Assembly: GCA_027366585.1 (NCBI GenBank)
Contig: DAHXNF010000036.1
Span: 1 to 64,000 of the forward strand
Reading direction: 5' to 3'
Source of the DNA: Thermoplasmatales archaeon
GTDB taxonomy: Archaea; Thermoplasmatota; Thermoplasmata; Thermoplasmatales; Thermoplasmataceae
Length of the DNA: 64,000 nucleotides
The notes under the pieces were generated by a model. That model was not told the DNA's origin. It ran no database searches and saw nothing but the letters and a program-made list of their open reading frames with translations. The position numbers were made by a program, and so were the translations under genes. Of this stretch, positions 1 through 9,131 are shown one piece after another; the first letter of the stretch is position 1, and each line of letters opens with the position of its first letter.

Positions 1-1
1 G

Positions 2-370
2 GTTGATGGCATAACAATAGCAAAGGCGGACAACAAGCAGAAGGAATTCACACTTCATCCGGACTTCGTGGAAATCACCCGACTTGATTTATCGAGGAAC
101 GAAAGGGTGGATAAGATCAGGAAACTGGCTGCCCTTAAGAAGATCGTGATAGACGAGAATGATTTGAAGCAGGAGCCTGAGCTGCCCGAGCCTGCAGAGG
201 AAAGCCTTCCAGATCTGTCAGAAGAGGGCTCATCGGTTAGTGCCTCGGAAGCAGAGGAACCAGAAAAACCTGGAGAAGAGGAACCAGAGGGACCTGGGGC
301 TGGGAAGGAAGATGCTTCAACGGACGATAATATAAAGGAGGAGACAAAAGATCATGATAACGAGAACTAA
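2..370 (+). CDS. rpl24: 50S ribosomal protein uL24 (L24), 3' part; gene begins before the window
   Basis: Frame is open from base 2 (VDGITIAKADNKQKEFTLHPDFVEITRLDLSRNERVDKI), archaeal L24-like, with an acidic C-terminal tail; lies directly before rps4e. Confidence 0.85.
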   Translation, partial: VDGITIAKADNKQKEFTLHPDFVEITRLDLSRNERVDKIRKLAALKKIVIDENDLKQEPELPEPAEESLPDLSEEGSSVSASEAEEPEKPGEEEPEGPGAGKEDASTDDNIKEETKDHDNEN

Positions 371-1061
371 GAGGCAAATGCTGCCCAGGGTTGTGAAAGT
401 AGCAAGGAAAGAATATTTCTGGGGAGCAAGCGCCAGGCCAGGAAGGCACTCGACTGAGAGTTCAGTCCCGCTTCTGCATGTGCTCAGGGACTACCTGCAC
501 CTTGGAGACAAGGAGAGGGAGATTACAAGGATACTGAACAGCGGATTCGTGCTGGTTGATGGTAAGAAAGTAAAGGATCGCAGGATAGGAGTCGGCTTTA
601 TGGATCTTGTAACTGTAGTGCCGACATCCCAGAACTACAGGGTCCTGTATGATCGCAGGGGGCGCCTTGTTCTTCGGAACGAGAGCGAGAAATTCGCAGG
701 CGTTAAGTACCTGCGCGTCAAGAATAAGCGCACTGTCTCAGACAGAAAGACGCAGCTTTCGTTCCACGATGGCCAGAATACCATAAGCGACGCAGACCTG
801 ACACCTGGTGACGTCGTGACTGTCAAGCTGCCGGAGAAGAAATTCCAGGAGATACTGAAGATGCAGCCGGGCAGCAAGGTCTTCATAACAGGTGGATCAC
901 ATGTTGGTGAGACTGCTACTGTTAAGAAAATCGAGGTCAAGAAATCATCATCGGCGAACCTGGTGGAGATGGAAGAGGGTTTCGAGACAATATCCGACTA
1001 CGTATTTGTCATAGGCTCAAGCAAGTCCTTTTACGAAGTGGCGGGCGAGGTGGTTTCATGA
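354..1061 (+). CDS. rps4e: 30S ribosomal protein eS4
   Basis: MITRTKRQMLPRVVKVARKEYFWGASARPGRHSTESSVPLLHVLRDYL; operon position. Confidence 0.97.
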   Translation: MITRTKRQMLPRVVKVARKEYFWGASARPGRHSTESSVPLLHVLRDYLHLGDKEREITRILNSGFVLVDGKKVKDRRIGVGFMDLVTVVPTSQNYRVLYDRRGRLVLRNESEKFAGVKYLRVKNKRTVSDRKTQLSFHDGQNTISDADLTPGDVVTVKLPEKKFQEILKMQPGSKVFITGGSHVGETATVKKIEVKKSSSANLVEMEEGFETISDYVFVIGSSKSFYEVAGEVVS

Positions 1062-1567
1062 ACATGATGCAGGAAGTCATGATTGATAAGGTCGTTGTGA
1101 ACATTGGCGTTGGCCAGTCTGGTGACCGCCTTACCAAGGCAATGAAGGTGATAGAGATGCTTACAGAAAGAAAACCTGCCCCGACTGCAGCCAGGAAATC
1201 CGTAAGAGAGTTCAACATCAGGCCCGGGATGACGATTGGCACAAAGGTTACGTTAAGGAAGGAAACTGCCTCAGTTTTCCTGAAGAAAGCATTCTATGCC
1301 AAGGATTTCAAGATTGCAACATACTCATTTGACAAGCAGGGAAATGCGTATTTCGGTATCCCTGACTATACTGAGTTCGAGGGGCAGAAATACGATCCAG
1401 ACATTGGCATCTTCGGCCTCGATGTTGCGATAGTTTTCAAGAGACGCGGCGGTTACAGGGTTGCAAGGCGAAACCGGCAGAGAAAATCAGTCTCCAGGTC
1501 CATAAGGGTAACTAAGGACGAGGCGATGAAATTCCTAAATGAAAAGTTTGGAGTCAAGACGATATAG
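1058..1567 (+). CDS. rpl5: 50S ribosomal protein uL5
   Basis: IDKVVVNIGVGQSGDRLTKAMKVIEMLTERKPAPTAARKSVREFNIRPG; operon position. Confidence 0.97.
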   Translation: MNMMQEVMIDKVVVNIGVGQSGDRLTKAMKVIEMLTERKPAPTAARKSVREFNIRPGMTIGTKVTLRKETASVFLKKAFYAKDFKIATYSFDKQGNAYFGIPDYTEFEGQKYDPDIGIFGLDVAIVFKRRGGYRVARRNRQRKSVSRSIRVTKDEAMKFLNEKFGVKTI

Positions 1568-1575
1568 GTGAATAG

Positions 1576-1737
1576 ATGGCACAGATCAAGCTAGAACCAA
1601 AAAAGAAATTCGGCAGGAAAGAGGGTTGCCAGAGATGCGGCAGGAAGAGGGGCTTAGTGAGAAGATATGGAATCAGGCTTTGCAGGCAGTGCTTCAGGGA
1701 AACTGCGCCGGTGCTTGGATTCAGGAAGTACAGTTGA
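1576..1737 (+). CDS. rps14: 30S ribosomal protein uS14, zinc-binding type (53 aa; absent from the supplied ORF track)
   Basis: Hand translation [53 protein letters not shown], CxxC...CxxC; lies between rpl5 and rps8 as expected. Confidence 0.97.
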   Translation: MAQIKLEPKKKFGRKEGCQRCGRKRGLVRRYGIRLCRQCFRETAPVLGFRKYS

Positions 1738-1747
1738 GGTGTGATAC

Positions 1748-2137
1748 ATGAGACATGATCCTTTGAATGATATAATAAACACGATAAAGAACGCATCAAC
1801 GATGGGTATGAGGGAGATAGAGGTCAGGCCCGCTGCAAGACTAATCGGCAGGGTGCTCAAGGTTATGCAGGAATATAACTACATAAAGAGCTTCGAGGTT
1901 GTTGATGACTCCAGGGGTGGACTCTTCAGGATATTCCTTGCGAATACGATCAATAACTGCGGCATAATCAAGCCGAGACTGTCCGTAAAGAAGTCTGACA
2001 TGGAGAAGTTTGAGGCCAGATTCCTCCCGGCCCAGGACTTTGGCATACTCATACTCACAACAACGAAAGGTGTGATGAGTCACAAGACTGCAAGGGAGAG
2101 CGGTGTTGGCGGGAAGCTTCTCGCTTATGTATACTAG
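1748..2137 (+). CDS. rps8: 30S ribosomal protein uS8
   Basis: RHDPLNDIINTIKNASTMGMREIEVRPAARLIGRVLKVMQEYNYI...GVMSHKTARESGVGGKLLAYVY. Confidence 0.97.
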   Translation: MRHDPLNDIINTIKNASTMGMREIEVRPAARLIGRVLKVMQEYNYIKSFEVVDDSRGGLFRIFLANTINNCGIIKPRLSVKKSDMEKFEARFLPAQDFGILILTTTKGVMSHKTARESGVGGKLLAYVY

Positions 2138-2680
2138 GTGCAGAAAATGACAAGCTGGAAAGAAATGGAAAAAGTTAAGATCCCACCCGGGATCAAGGCG
2201 GCCCTTACTGACTTCGAACTAACGATAGGAGGATCAAAGGGCGAGCTAAAGAAAAGATTCAGTGACAACTATGTGTCCGTATCGCTGAAGGATGGAGAGG
2301 CATCAATCAGCGTTTCAAAGGAAAACCATTACTCGAAGTCCATTGTGGGCACATGGAAATCCCTGATACAGTCCATGATAAACGGGGTGCAGTCAGGATA
2401 TCAGTACGAGATGAAGATAGATTACACGCATTTCCCGATGAGGGTCTCAGTACGCGGGGACAAGGTCGTTATAGAGAATTTCCTTGGCGAAAGATCTGCA
2501 AGGACGGCTAAGGTTGTTGGCCACTGCTCAGTCTCCGTGAAGGGAGACAGGGTGTTCGTGAGCGGAATCGACAGATACGAGGTCGGAGAGACAGCTGCGA
2601 ACATTGAGAGGGCAACCAAGATCAAGGGCTTTGATCTTAGGGTCTTCCAGGACGGGATATACTTGATAGGAGGTAACTGA
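2138..2680 (+). CDS. rpl6: 50S ribosomal protein uL6 (start may be ATG 2147)
   Basis: VKIPPGIKAALTDFELTIGGSKGELKKRF; operon position. Confidence 0.95.
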   Translation: MQKMTSWKEMEKVKIPPGIKAALTDFELTIGGSKGELKKRFSDNYVSVSLKDGEASISVSKENHYSKSIVGTWKSLIQSMINGVQSGYQYEMKIDYTHFPMRVSVRGDKVVIENFLGERSARTAKVVGHCSVSVKGDRVFVSGIDRYEVGETAANIERATKIKGFDLRVFQDGIYLIGGN

Positions 2681-2681
2681 G

Positions 2682-3089
2682 ATGGCCGTTCCAAAACCAA
2701 AGATGGATGCAAGAAAGAAGAAGCTGTTGAAAAAGAAGAACGAGATGGGCAGGAAGAGGCCCGCATTCAAGAGACAGGAATGGTTCAGGTACGGGAAGTT
2801 CGACGATTCATGGAGAAAACCCAGAGGGAAGCACTCCAAGCTTCGTGAACACCAAGACTGGAGACCCCCGGTCGTCGATGTCGGTTTCCGGGGTCCAAGG
2901 GAAACGAGGGGCCTTCACCCATCCGGGTTCACTGAAGTGCTGGTCCATAACGTTGCAGATCTTGGAAAACTGAATAAGGAGACAGAAGCCGCAAGGATCG
3001 GTTCAACGGTGGGTTCCAGGAAGAGGAAGGATATAGTGGAGAAAGCGGATGAGTTGAACATCCGCGTATTGAACAGAGGGACAGAATGA
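2682..3089 (+). CDS. rpl32e: 50S ribosomal protein eL32
   Basis: FKRQEWFRYGKFDDSWRKPRGKHSKLREHQDWRPPVVDVGFRGPRETRGLHPSGF. Confidence 0.96.
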   Translation: MAVPKPKMDARKKKLLKKKNEMGRKRPAFKRQEWFRYGKFDDSWRKPRGKHSKLREHQDWRPPVVDVGFRGPRETRGLHPSGFTEVLVHNVADLGKLNKETEAARIGSTVGSRKRKDIVEKADELNIRVLNRGTE

Positions 3090-3529
3090 AAGTAAATACA
3101 ATCAAGAGGATTTCGGCCGAGAAGCTCAAGATCGGAACTTCCAGGATATGGATAGACATGAATAGCGTGGATCAGCTGACAGAGGCTGCTACCCGGCTGG
3201 ACGTCTACGCCCTTATCCGCAGGCATGTGATCCAGGAAAAACCGAAGAAGGGCAATTCCAATGCAAGGCACAAGAAGAGGGTAGTGCAGAGATCAAAGGA
3301 TCGAAGGAGAGGCGAAGGTTCTGTCCGCGGAACAAGGAATGCAAGATTCCCAAGGAAGGAGAGATGGATCAAGACCATCCGTGCACTGAGGAATGAACTG
3401 ACGCTATTGAAGGAAGCAAAAAAGATTGATGCCAAGACATACAGGCAGTATTACAGGATGATCAAGGGCGGAAGCATCAAATCAAGGGCTCAACTCAGGA
3501 TGCACCTGAAAATTGAGGGAGGTAACTGA
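3086..3529 (+). CDS. rpl19e: 50S ribosomal protein eL19
   Basis: MKVNTIKRISAEKLKIGTSRIWIDMNSVDQLTEAATRLDVYALIRRHVI. Confidence 0.96.
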   Translation: MKVNTIKRISAEKLKIGTSRIWIDMNSVDQLTEAATRLDVYALIRRHVIQEKPKKGNSNARHKKRVVQRSKDRRRGEGSVRGTRNARFPRKERWIKTIRALRNELTLLKEAKKIDAKTYRQYYRMIKGGSIKSRAQLRMHLKIEGGN

Positions 3530-3530
3530 G

Positions 3531-4025
3531 ATGCGTACACCGCTCATTTACAAGAGGAGGAAGGAAGGAGTCACTGACTACAGGAGAAGATACCGTCTGG
3601 TAAAGTCAGGCATGCCGAGGCTTGTCGTAAGGATCAGCAAGAAAGGAATGGTCGTACAGATAGTCGAATTCAATCCACTGGGCGATCATGTGGCAGTGTC
3701 GCTCAACTCACAGTCTCTGGCAAAAGCTGGACTTGACCTTCAGGGCAATTCTACTCCGGCTTCCTATCTGCTCGGGTACCTCGCAGGAATCAAGGCCAAG
3801 AAGCTTGGCATTGGTGACTCAATTCTCGACATAGGCAGGTCCAGGTTGACGGTTGGCGGAAGAATTGGTGCAGTAACAAAGGGATTTGTAGATTCCGGCT
3901 GCGTGCTGCCTCATGACGAGTCGATATTCCCGTCCGATGACAGAGTCTATGGAAATCATTTGAAAAAGAAACTTGGAAAGAAGGCAATTGATTCAATGAA
4001 AAAGAAACTGGAGGAATCGGCTTGA
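3531..4025 (+). CDS. rpl18: 50S ribosomal protein uL18
   Basis: MRTPLIYKRRKEGVTDYRRRYRLVKSGMPRLVVRIS; ATG at 3531 preferred over the track start at 3513. Confidence 0.95.
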   Translation: MRTPLIYKRRKEGVTDYRRRYRLVKSGMPRLVVRISKKGMVVQIVEFNPLGDHVAVSLNSQSLAKAGLDLQGNSTPASYLLGYLAGIKAKKLGIGDSILDIGRSRLTVGGRIGAVTKGFVDSGCVLPHDESIFPSDDRVYGNHLKKKLGKKAIDSMKKKLEESA

Positions 4026-4690
4026 GTGAAGAATTATGGTCGCCCAGGACGACGCTGGGAAGGAAAGTTGCAAACGGTGAAATTAAGACGCTTTCAGAAG
4101 CACTACGGTCCAAGCTTCCACTGAAGGAGTACCAGGTTGTCGACATGCTGCTCCCGACTGTGAAGGATGAAGTCCTTAACATGACAAGAGCACAGAGGAT
4201 GACTGACTCCGGAAGGAGGATGAGTTACTCGATTACCGCTGTCGTGGGAAACGAGGACGGCTACGTTGGCGTTGGTATGGGAAAGGCTAAGGAAGCTGCT
4301 CCTGCTATCCGCAAGGCAGTTATCAATGCAAAGCTTAATATCATTGAGCTGAAGAGGGGCTGTGGCTCCTGGGAATGCGGTTGCGGCAGGGCCCACACGG
4401 TCCCATTCACGGTGTCTGGAAAATCAGGATCCGTTTTAGTGACGATAAAACCCGCCCCGAGAGGAGTGGGAAGAGCGGTTGGTGACATAGCAAAGATCAT
4501 ACTGAAAATGTCAGGGATAGAGGATGCCTGGGGGTTTGCAACCGGTCATACGAAGACTACGGTCAATTATGCACTCGCAACATTCCAGGCCCTGAAGCAG
4601 ACCGCAAAGACAAGGGTCAACGAGCAGATAAAGCTGAGCACCCCGATATACACTGGAGGTGTGGCTGTTGTTAGCAGTGATAAGGATTAG
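4022..4690 (+). CDS. rps5: 30S ribosomal protein uS5
   Basis: [58 protein letters not shown]. Confidence 0.97.
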   Translation: MSEELWSPRTTLGRKVANGEIKTLSEALRSKLPLKEYQVVDMLLPTVKDEVLNMTRAQRMTDSGRRMSYSITAVVGNEDGYVGVGMGKAKEAAPAIRKAVINAKLNIIELKRGCGSWECGCGRAHTVPFTVSGKSGSVLVTIKPAPRGVGRAVGDIAKIILKMSGIEDAWGFATGHTKTTVNYALATFQALKQTAKTRVNEQIKLSTPIYTGGVAVVSSDKD

Positions 4691-5156
4691 AGGAAGAACC
4701 GGGATCAGGGAACCGATCGAGGATACGCTCCGGAAACTTCGTCTCACCAGGATAAACCACATGGTTGTAGTTCCAGAAAGCAAGGAATTCAAGGGAATGC
4801 TGAACCTTGCAAAGGACTACATTACATGGGGAGAGATATCAAAGGAGACCCTTGCCCTGGCTCTCAGGGAAAGAGCACTTTTGAGGGGTAGGAAGAAGAT
4901 CAAGGAGGATGAGATGAAGGAGTCTCTTGGATATGGCTCTTTTGAAGAAGTCGCCGACTACCTGATCTCCGGAAAGACCCTGACCTCGCTGAAGAATATT
5001 GTGCCTGTACTGCGATTGAATCCTCCAAAGGGAGGGCTTGAATCCATCAGAAAGTCCTACAAGAGCGGCGGAACCTCCGGATATCGGGGCGATGCAATCA
5101 ACGTGCTGATAAAGAAGATGCTCAAGGAAGGGGTTGATTTAAACGGTAAGAACTAG
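4659..5156 (+). CDS. rpl30: 50S ribosomal protein uL30 (true start possibly a few codons downstream)
   Basis: [57 protein letters not shown]. Confidence 0.94.
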   Translation: MWLLLAVIRIRGRTGIREPIEDTLRKLRLTRINHMVVVPESKEFKGMLNLAKDYITWGEISKETLALALRERALLRGRKKIKEDEMKESLGYGSFEEVADYLISGKTLTSLKNIVPVLRLNPPKGGLESIRKSYKSGGTSGYRGDAINVLIKKMLKEGVDLNGKN

Positions 5157-5565
5157 GACAAAGAAGCTGAGAGGCGGCCACTACGGTCGCGGAATGAAAG
5201 CCGGCAGAGGAAAGGGAAAGAGAGGAGGCAGCGGAATGGCCGGCCTTGGCAAACACAAATGGATTTGGATGGTCAAGTATGACCCGCTCCATTATGGTGG
5301 AAAGGGATTCACAAGCCATCACTACCCAAAACCGCTGGTCTCGATAACTCTTTCAGAGCTAGATGCCCTTTATCCTTCGCTCCAGAAGAAGGGATACGTT
5401 GAGGCTGGTGAATTACCAGTTATAGATCTGAAGAAAGCAGGCGTGGACAAGCTTCTGGGATCGGGAGAGTTAACACTTAAAGCAAAGGTGATTGTGTCGA
5501 AGGTGACAGAAAAAGCCTTAAACAAGCTTTCAGCTTCAGGCTCAACGGTTGTGACAGATGGATAA
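5143..5565 (+). CDS. rpl15: 50S ribosomal protein uL15; conserved N-terminus implies a start upstream of ATG 5194, at apparent ACG 5143
   Basis: In-frame translation from 5143 is (T/M)[39 protein letters not shown]; in-frame TAA at 5140-5142; no ATG/GTG/TTG before 5194. Confidence 0.85.
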   Translation, partial: TVRTRTKKLRGGHYGRGMKAGRGKGKRGGSGMAGLGKHKWIWMVKYDPLHYGGKGFTSHHYPKPLVSITLSELDALYPSLQKKGYVEAGELPVIDLKKAGVDKLLGSGELTLKAKVIVSKVTEKALNKLSASGSTVVTDG

Positions 5566-7324
5566 GGTCGAACGTAACAAAAGTGTGGTATATCCGACTG
5601 CACTGGTATTCATACTCACAGTATTCGCGTTTTATTATTTTGGTCACTATAACTGGCTCCAGCTACTGATAGCTGCCGTCCTGATATTTCCGATTTTTGG
5701 CATTGCATATCTTGTCTTCAGCTACAGAGGTCCGGGTAAGAGTAAGTTGTACGGTCTCGAACACCTTACATCGTTGCTGCCTGCAGTGAAGAAGCCCAAG
5801 GGACATGTTCAGTTCAAGTACAAGATAATGTGGACTGCACTCGTTGTCCTGCTCTATTTTGTACTGACAAACATCTACATATACGGACTTGACGCGGCGA
5901 AGACCGTCGATGTTTTTGCCTCATTCAGGGCGATATTCGCAGGTGCACAGGGATCCCTGATGGATCTGGGAATAGGGCCAATCGTTACGGCCAGCATAGT
6001 TATGCAGCTGTTTGCCGGCGCAAAGATCTTCAACATCGATCTGCAGGACTCTAAGGACAAGGCGATATACCAGGGCGTACAGAAGCTCATGATCATACTG
6101 ATGATCTTTGTGGAGGCGATCCCTCAGGCATTCGGTTACCTTGTACCGGATCCGGGACTGGTTGCCACACTGAGTCACTTTGCTCCCGGCTATGGAACAT
6201 TCCTCGCGCAGACAATAATAATTGCCCAACTGTTCATCGGGACATACCTTGTGTTCCTGTTCGACGAACTGGTCTCGAAATACGGCATCGGGTCAGGGAT
6301 ATCGTTATTCATCGCAGCAGGCGTTTCACAGCAGTTGTTCACCGGGACTTTCAGCTGGCTTCCGGTATCAACGTCGGCTCTGCTTTCAGCATCCAATCCG
6401 CCGGCTGGAACCATACCCAAGATCCTGTACCTTGTCTCGTCGCAGCCATCCTCGTATCTTTATAACACGGGGGTCGACCAGATAGTCTTCCAGCAACCTA
6501 ATCCACTTATCGCGCTCATCGGCACTTTGCTGATCTTCTTCATAGTTGCATACTTCCAGAGTAGTAAGATAGAATTGCCCATCGCGCACGAACGGGTGCG
6601 GGGTGCCAGAGGGAGGTATCCTCTGCAGTTGCTTTACGCTTCCAATATACCCGTGATATTGGCTACAGCTCTACTGGCAAACATATCAATGTGGACACTT
6701 TTGTTCTGGAGTAGCCCTGTTCTGAGTCACATTCCGCTACTTGGGCATAATCCCCTCCTGGGATCGTATCCGAGCAGCGCACTTCTCGCGACTTCCACTG
6801 CAATTTCATCCACTACGCCGACCGGAGGCCTGGCCTTCTACCTGTACACACCAAATGGACTTTCGAACTGGCTGTTCCCGATAATATCACCTGCCGCATA
6901 TTCAGGTACGGTGCTGTTTGGGCATAGCGGCTTACAGGAGGCCGCACATGTAGCGATATTCTTTGGCTTCATGATAGGTGCGAGTATCATATTCGCCAAG
7001 TTCTGGATAGAGACGACAAACATGGGGGCGGCATCTGTTGCAAAACAGATTCAGTCAAGCGGTATGCAGATACCAGGGTTCCGTCGTGATCCCAAGGTAA
7101 TGGAGCGTGTACTTAACAAGTACATTCCTGCAATAACTGTGTTCAGCGGAGCAGTTGTAGGCTTGCTGGCCGCAGGCGCAGACCTTATAGGCACAGTCGG
7201 CCAGACCAGCGGTACGGGTCTGCTTCTTGCAGTGGGTATAGTGATACAGTTCTACGAGGCCGTAGGAAGAGAGCAGCTCATGGAAATGCACCCGGTGATA
7301 AGGCAGTTCTTCGCTGGTGCATGA
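5558..7324 (+). CDS. secY: Protein translocase subunit SecY
   Basis: Multi-TM; IMWTALVVLLYFVLTNIYIYGLD, QDSKDKAIYQGVQKLM, PIAHERVRGARGRYPLQLLYASNIPVIL; spc operon end. Confidence 0.97.
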   Translation: MDKVERNKSVVYPTALVFILTVFAFYYFGHYNWLQLLIAAVLIFPIFGIAYLVFSYRGPGKSKLYGLEHLTSLLPAVKKPKGHVQFKYKIMWTALVVLLYFVLTNIYIYGLDAAKTVDVFASFRAIFAGAQGSLMDLGIGPIVTASIVMQLFAGAKIFNIDLQDSKDKAIYQGVQKLMIILMIFVEAIPQAFGYLVPDPGLVATLSHFAPGYGTFLAQTIIIAQLFIGTYLVFLFDELVSKYGIGSGISLFIAAGVSQQLFTGTFSWLPVSTSALLSASNPPAGTIPKILYLVSSQPSSYLYNTGVDQIVFQQPNPLIALIGTLLIFFIVAYFQSSKIELPIAHERVRGARGRYPLQLLYASNIPVILATALLANISMWTLLFWSSPVLSHIPLLGHNPLLGSYPSSALLATSTAISSTTPTGGLAFYLYTPNGLSNWLFPIISPAAYSGTVLFGHSGLQEAAHVAIFFGFMIGASIIFAKFWIETTNMGAASVAKQIQSSGMQIPGFRRDPKVMERVLNKYIPAITVFSGAVVGLLAAGADLIGTVGQTSGTGLLLAVGIVIQFYEAVGREQLMEMHPVIRQFFAGA

Positions 7325-7876
7325 ATGAGGGTTATCATTTCCGGTGTTGCCGGTGTAGGAAAGTCAACTGTGCTCGAGATTGTCTCCAGGGGGACGCAAT
7401 ACGACGTCGTGAACTATGGGACCCTGATGTTTGAAATGGCAAGGGAACTTGCCCTCGTACAGAACAGGGATGAATTGAGGAAACTGGCCGTAGATACACA
7501 GATCAATCTGCAAAAGAAGGCATCGGGCGCAATTGGAAAAATGGATAACGTAATAATAGATACGCACATGGCAATAAGGTCACCAAAGGGATACCTTCCA
7601 GGACTCCCCGAATGGGTTGTCAGGGAGCTCAAGGTCTCTATGTTCTTCCTGCTTGAAGCTGATTCGAAGCTCATAAGGGCGAGGAGGATGAAGGACCCGA
7701 CAAGGCACCGGGACAACGAGAACGAGGAGGAAATAGCTGAACACCAGTCAGTCAACAGGTATTACGCAGTAGCGTATTCAGTGTTCACCGGTGCGACTGT
7801 GAATTTCGTCGTCAACCCTGAGGGGACCCCGGACTTTGCCGCAAACAAGATAATCAAGGAGTTGAAACAGTCTTGA
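7325..7876 (+). CDS. adkA: Adenylate kinase, archaeal AdkA type
   Basis: MRVIISGVAGVGKSTVLEIVSR P-loop; follows secY. Confidence 0.93.
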   Translation: MRVIISGVAGVGKSTVLEIVSRGTQYDVVNYGTLMFEMARELALVQNRDELRKLAVDTQINLQKKASGAIGKMDNVIIDTHMAIRSPKGYLPGLPEWVVRELKVSMFFLLEADSKLIRARRMKDPTRHRDNENEEEIAEHQSVNRYYAVAYSVFTGATVNFVVNPEGTPDFAANKIIKELKQS

Positions 7877-8604
7877 CCGAACAGAAACCGTTAGCCGCAA
7901 GAAGTGCGGGAGGAAGGCGCCCACCACCCCCTCCGATTAGCGACGCACAGAAGAAGCTGATAAGGTTCCAGATGATCTACCTGATGATTTCGTTCGCCAT
8001 GCTGATTGTAATCAGCGAACCTGCCATCAGGTTGCCATTAGGAAATGCAGCCAACGCCATTTTTGGACCAACCATTGGTTTTCATTACCAGTTCCCGCTT
8101 CTCACCCTCATACTATCCGGAATAATAATCGGTCTTGTCACCTCAATCCCGAGATACTTCTTCACTGACTGGTTGAGATACGGCAGGACCCAGGCAAGAT
8201 CCAGGGCGTATTCCCAGGCAATAAGGGAAGCTTACAAGACACAGCAGAGAGACAGGATCCAGAAGCTTAACAAGATGAGGATGGAGATGACCATGGAACA
8301 GCAGCAGATCCAGATGCAGACCATGAAACCACTGATGGTACTCACAATACTCACACTATTCATATTCATCTGGCTAGATGTTTTCATTTATTCGCTTCCA
8401 TACGGGGTTGTTTCATTTCCGTGGGCTCCACACGTGATCATATCCGACTCGACTTTCATCTTCTTCCCGCTGTGGATTGTCGTATATTTCCTGGCCAGCC
8501 TGGTGATAGGATATTTTGCCACCATGATAATCAAGTACCTCGATTTCACCTATAAACTGAGGAAGATAGAGGAGAAAGAACAGGGCAGTGGACAATGGAA
8601 CTGA
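7873..8604 (+). CDS. DUF106/EMC3-TMCO1-type membrane protein (Oxa1/YidC superfamily)
   Basis: Three predicted TM segments plus a coiled cytosolic segment (AIREAYKTQQRDRIQKLNKMRMEMTMEQQQIQMQTMKPLMVLTI); archaeal adkA-DUF106-cmk neighbourhood. Confidence 0.88.
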   Translation: MTEQKPLAARSAGGRRPPPPPISDAQKKLIRFQMIYLMISFAMLIVISEPAIRLPLGNAANAIFGPTIGFHYQFPLLTLILSGIIIGLVTSIPRYFFTDWLRYGRTQARSRAYSQAIREAYKTQQRDRIQKLNKMRMEMTMEQQQIQMQTMKPLMVLTILTLFIFIWLDVFIYSLPYGVVSFPWAPHVIISDSTFIFFPLWIVVYFLASLVIGYFATMIIKYLDFTYKLRKIEEKEQGSGQWN

Positions 8605-9131
8605 CTATCAGCGGACCAATAGGCAGCGGTAAATCCACTGTTGCGCGGCTTCTTTCTTCCACCCTTGGCATGAAGTACTTGTCAACCGGCGATATTTTCA
8701 GGGAAAACGCAGCGAAGCATGGAATGACCGTAGAGGCATTCAACGAGTATGCGGAGAAGCATCCTGAGGTCGACATGGAACAGGATTCTTACCTGATTGA
8801 GAAAATGAGGTCTTCCGATGGCCTGGTCATAGATTCGAGGCTGGCAGGCTGGCTGTCTTTCAGGAACGGTATTCCCGCCTTCAGGGTCTACATCACCGCA
8901 AGCATTGCTGTCAGGATCAAAAGGATCGCGAACAGAGAAAATATAGATGAAGCTGTTGCTTCTGCTCTCTTGGAAAGAAGGGAAAAATCCGAAGCTAAGC
9001 GATACATGTCTCTCTATTCGATTGACATTTCTGATACATCAATATATAATGTTACGCTGGACACATCTGCCCTGGATGCGGAAAGTGCTGCCGGCATGGT
9101 TGTAACGAGAATTAGGGAGCTGAGCGCTTGA
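8595..9131 (+). CDS. cmk: Cytidylate kinase
   Basis: MELTISGPIGSGKSTVARLLSSTLGMKYLSTGDIFR. Confidence 0.95.
   Translation: MELTISGPIGSGKSTVARLLSSTLGMKYLSTGDIFRENAAKHGMTVEAFNEYAEKHPEVDMEQDSYLIEKMRSSDGLVIDSRLAGWLSFRNGIPAFRVYITASIAVRIKRIANRENIDEAVASALLERREKSEAKRYMSLYSIDISDTSIYNVTLDTSALDAESAAGMVVTRIRELSA

Noticed and set aside
4103-4396. Minus-strand ORFs inside the ribosomal protein operon (also 635..940, 2422..2839, 3790..4182, 4261..4500)
   Set aside because: Fully antisense to highly conserved ribosomal protein genes; low-complexity S/T/P-rich translations typical of shadow ORFs.
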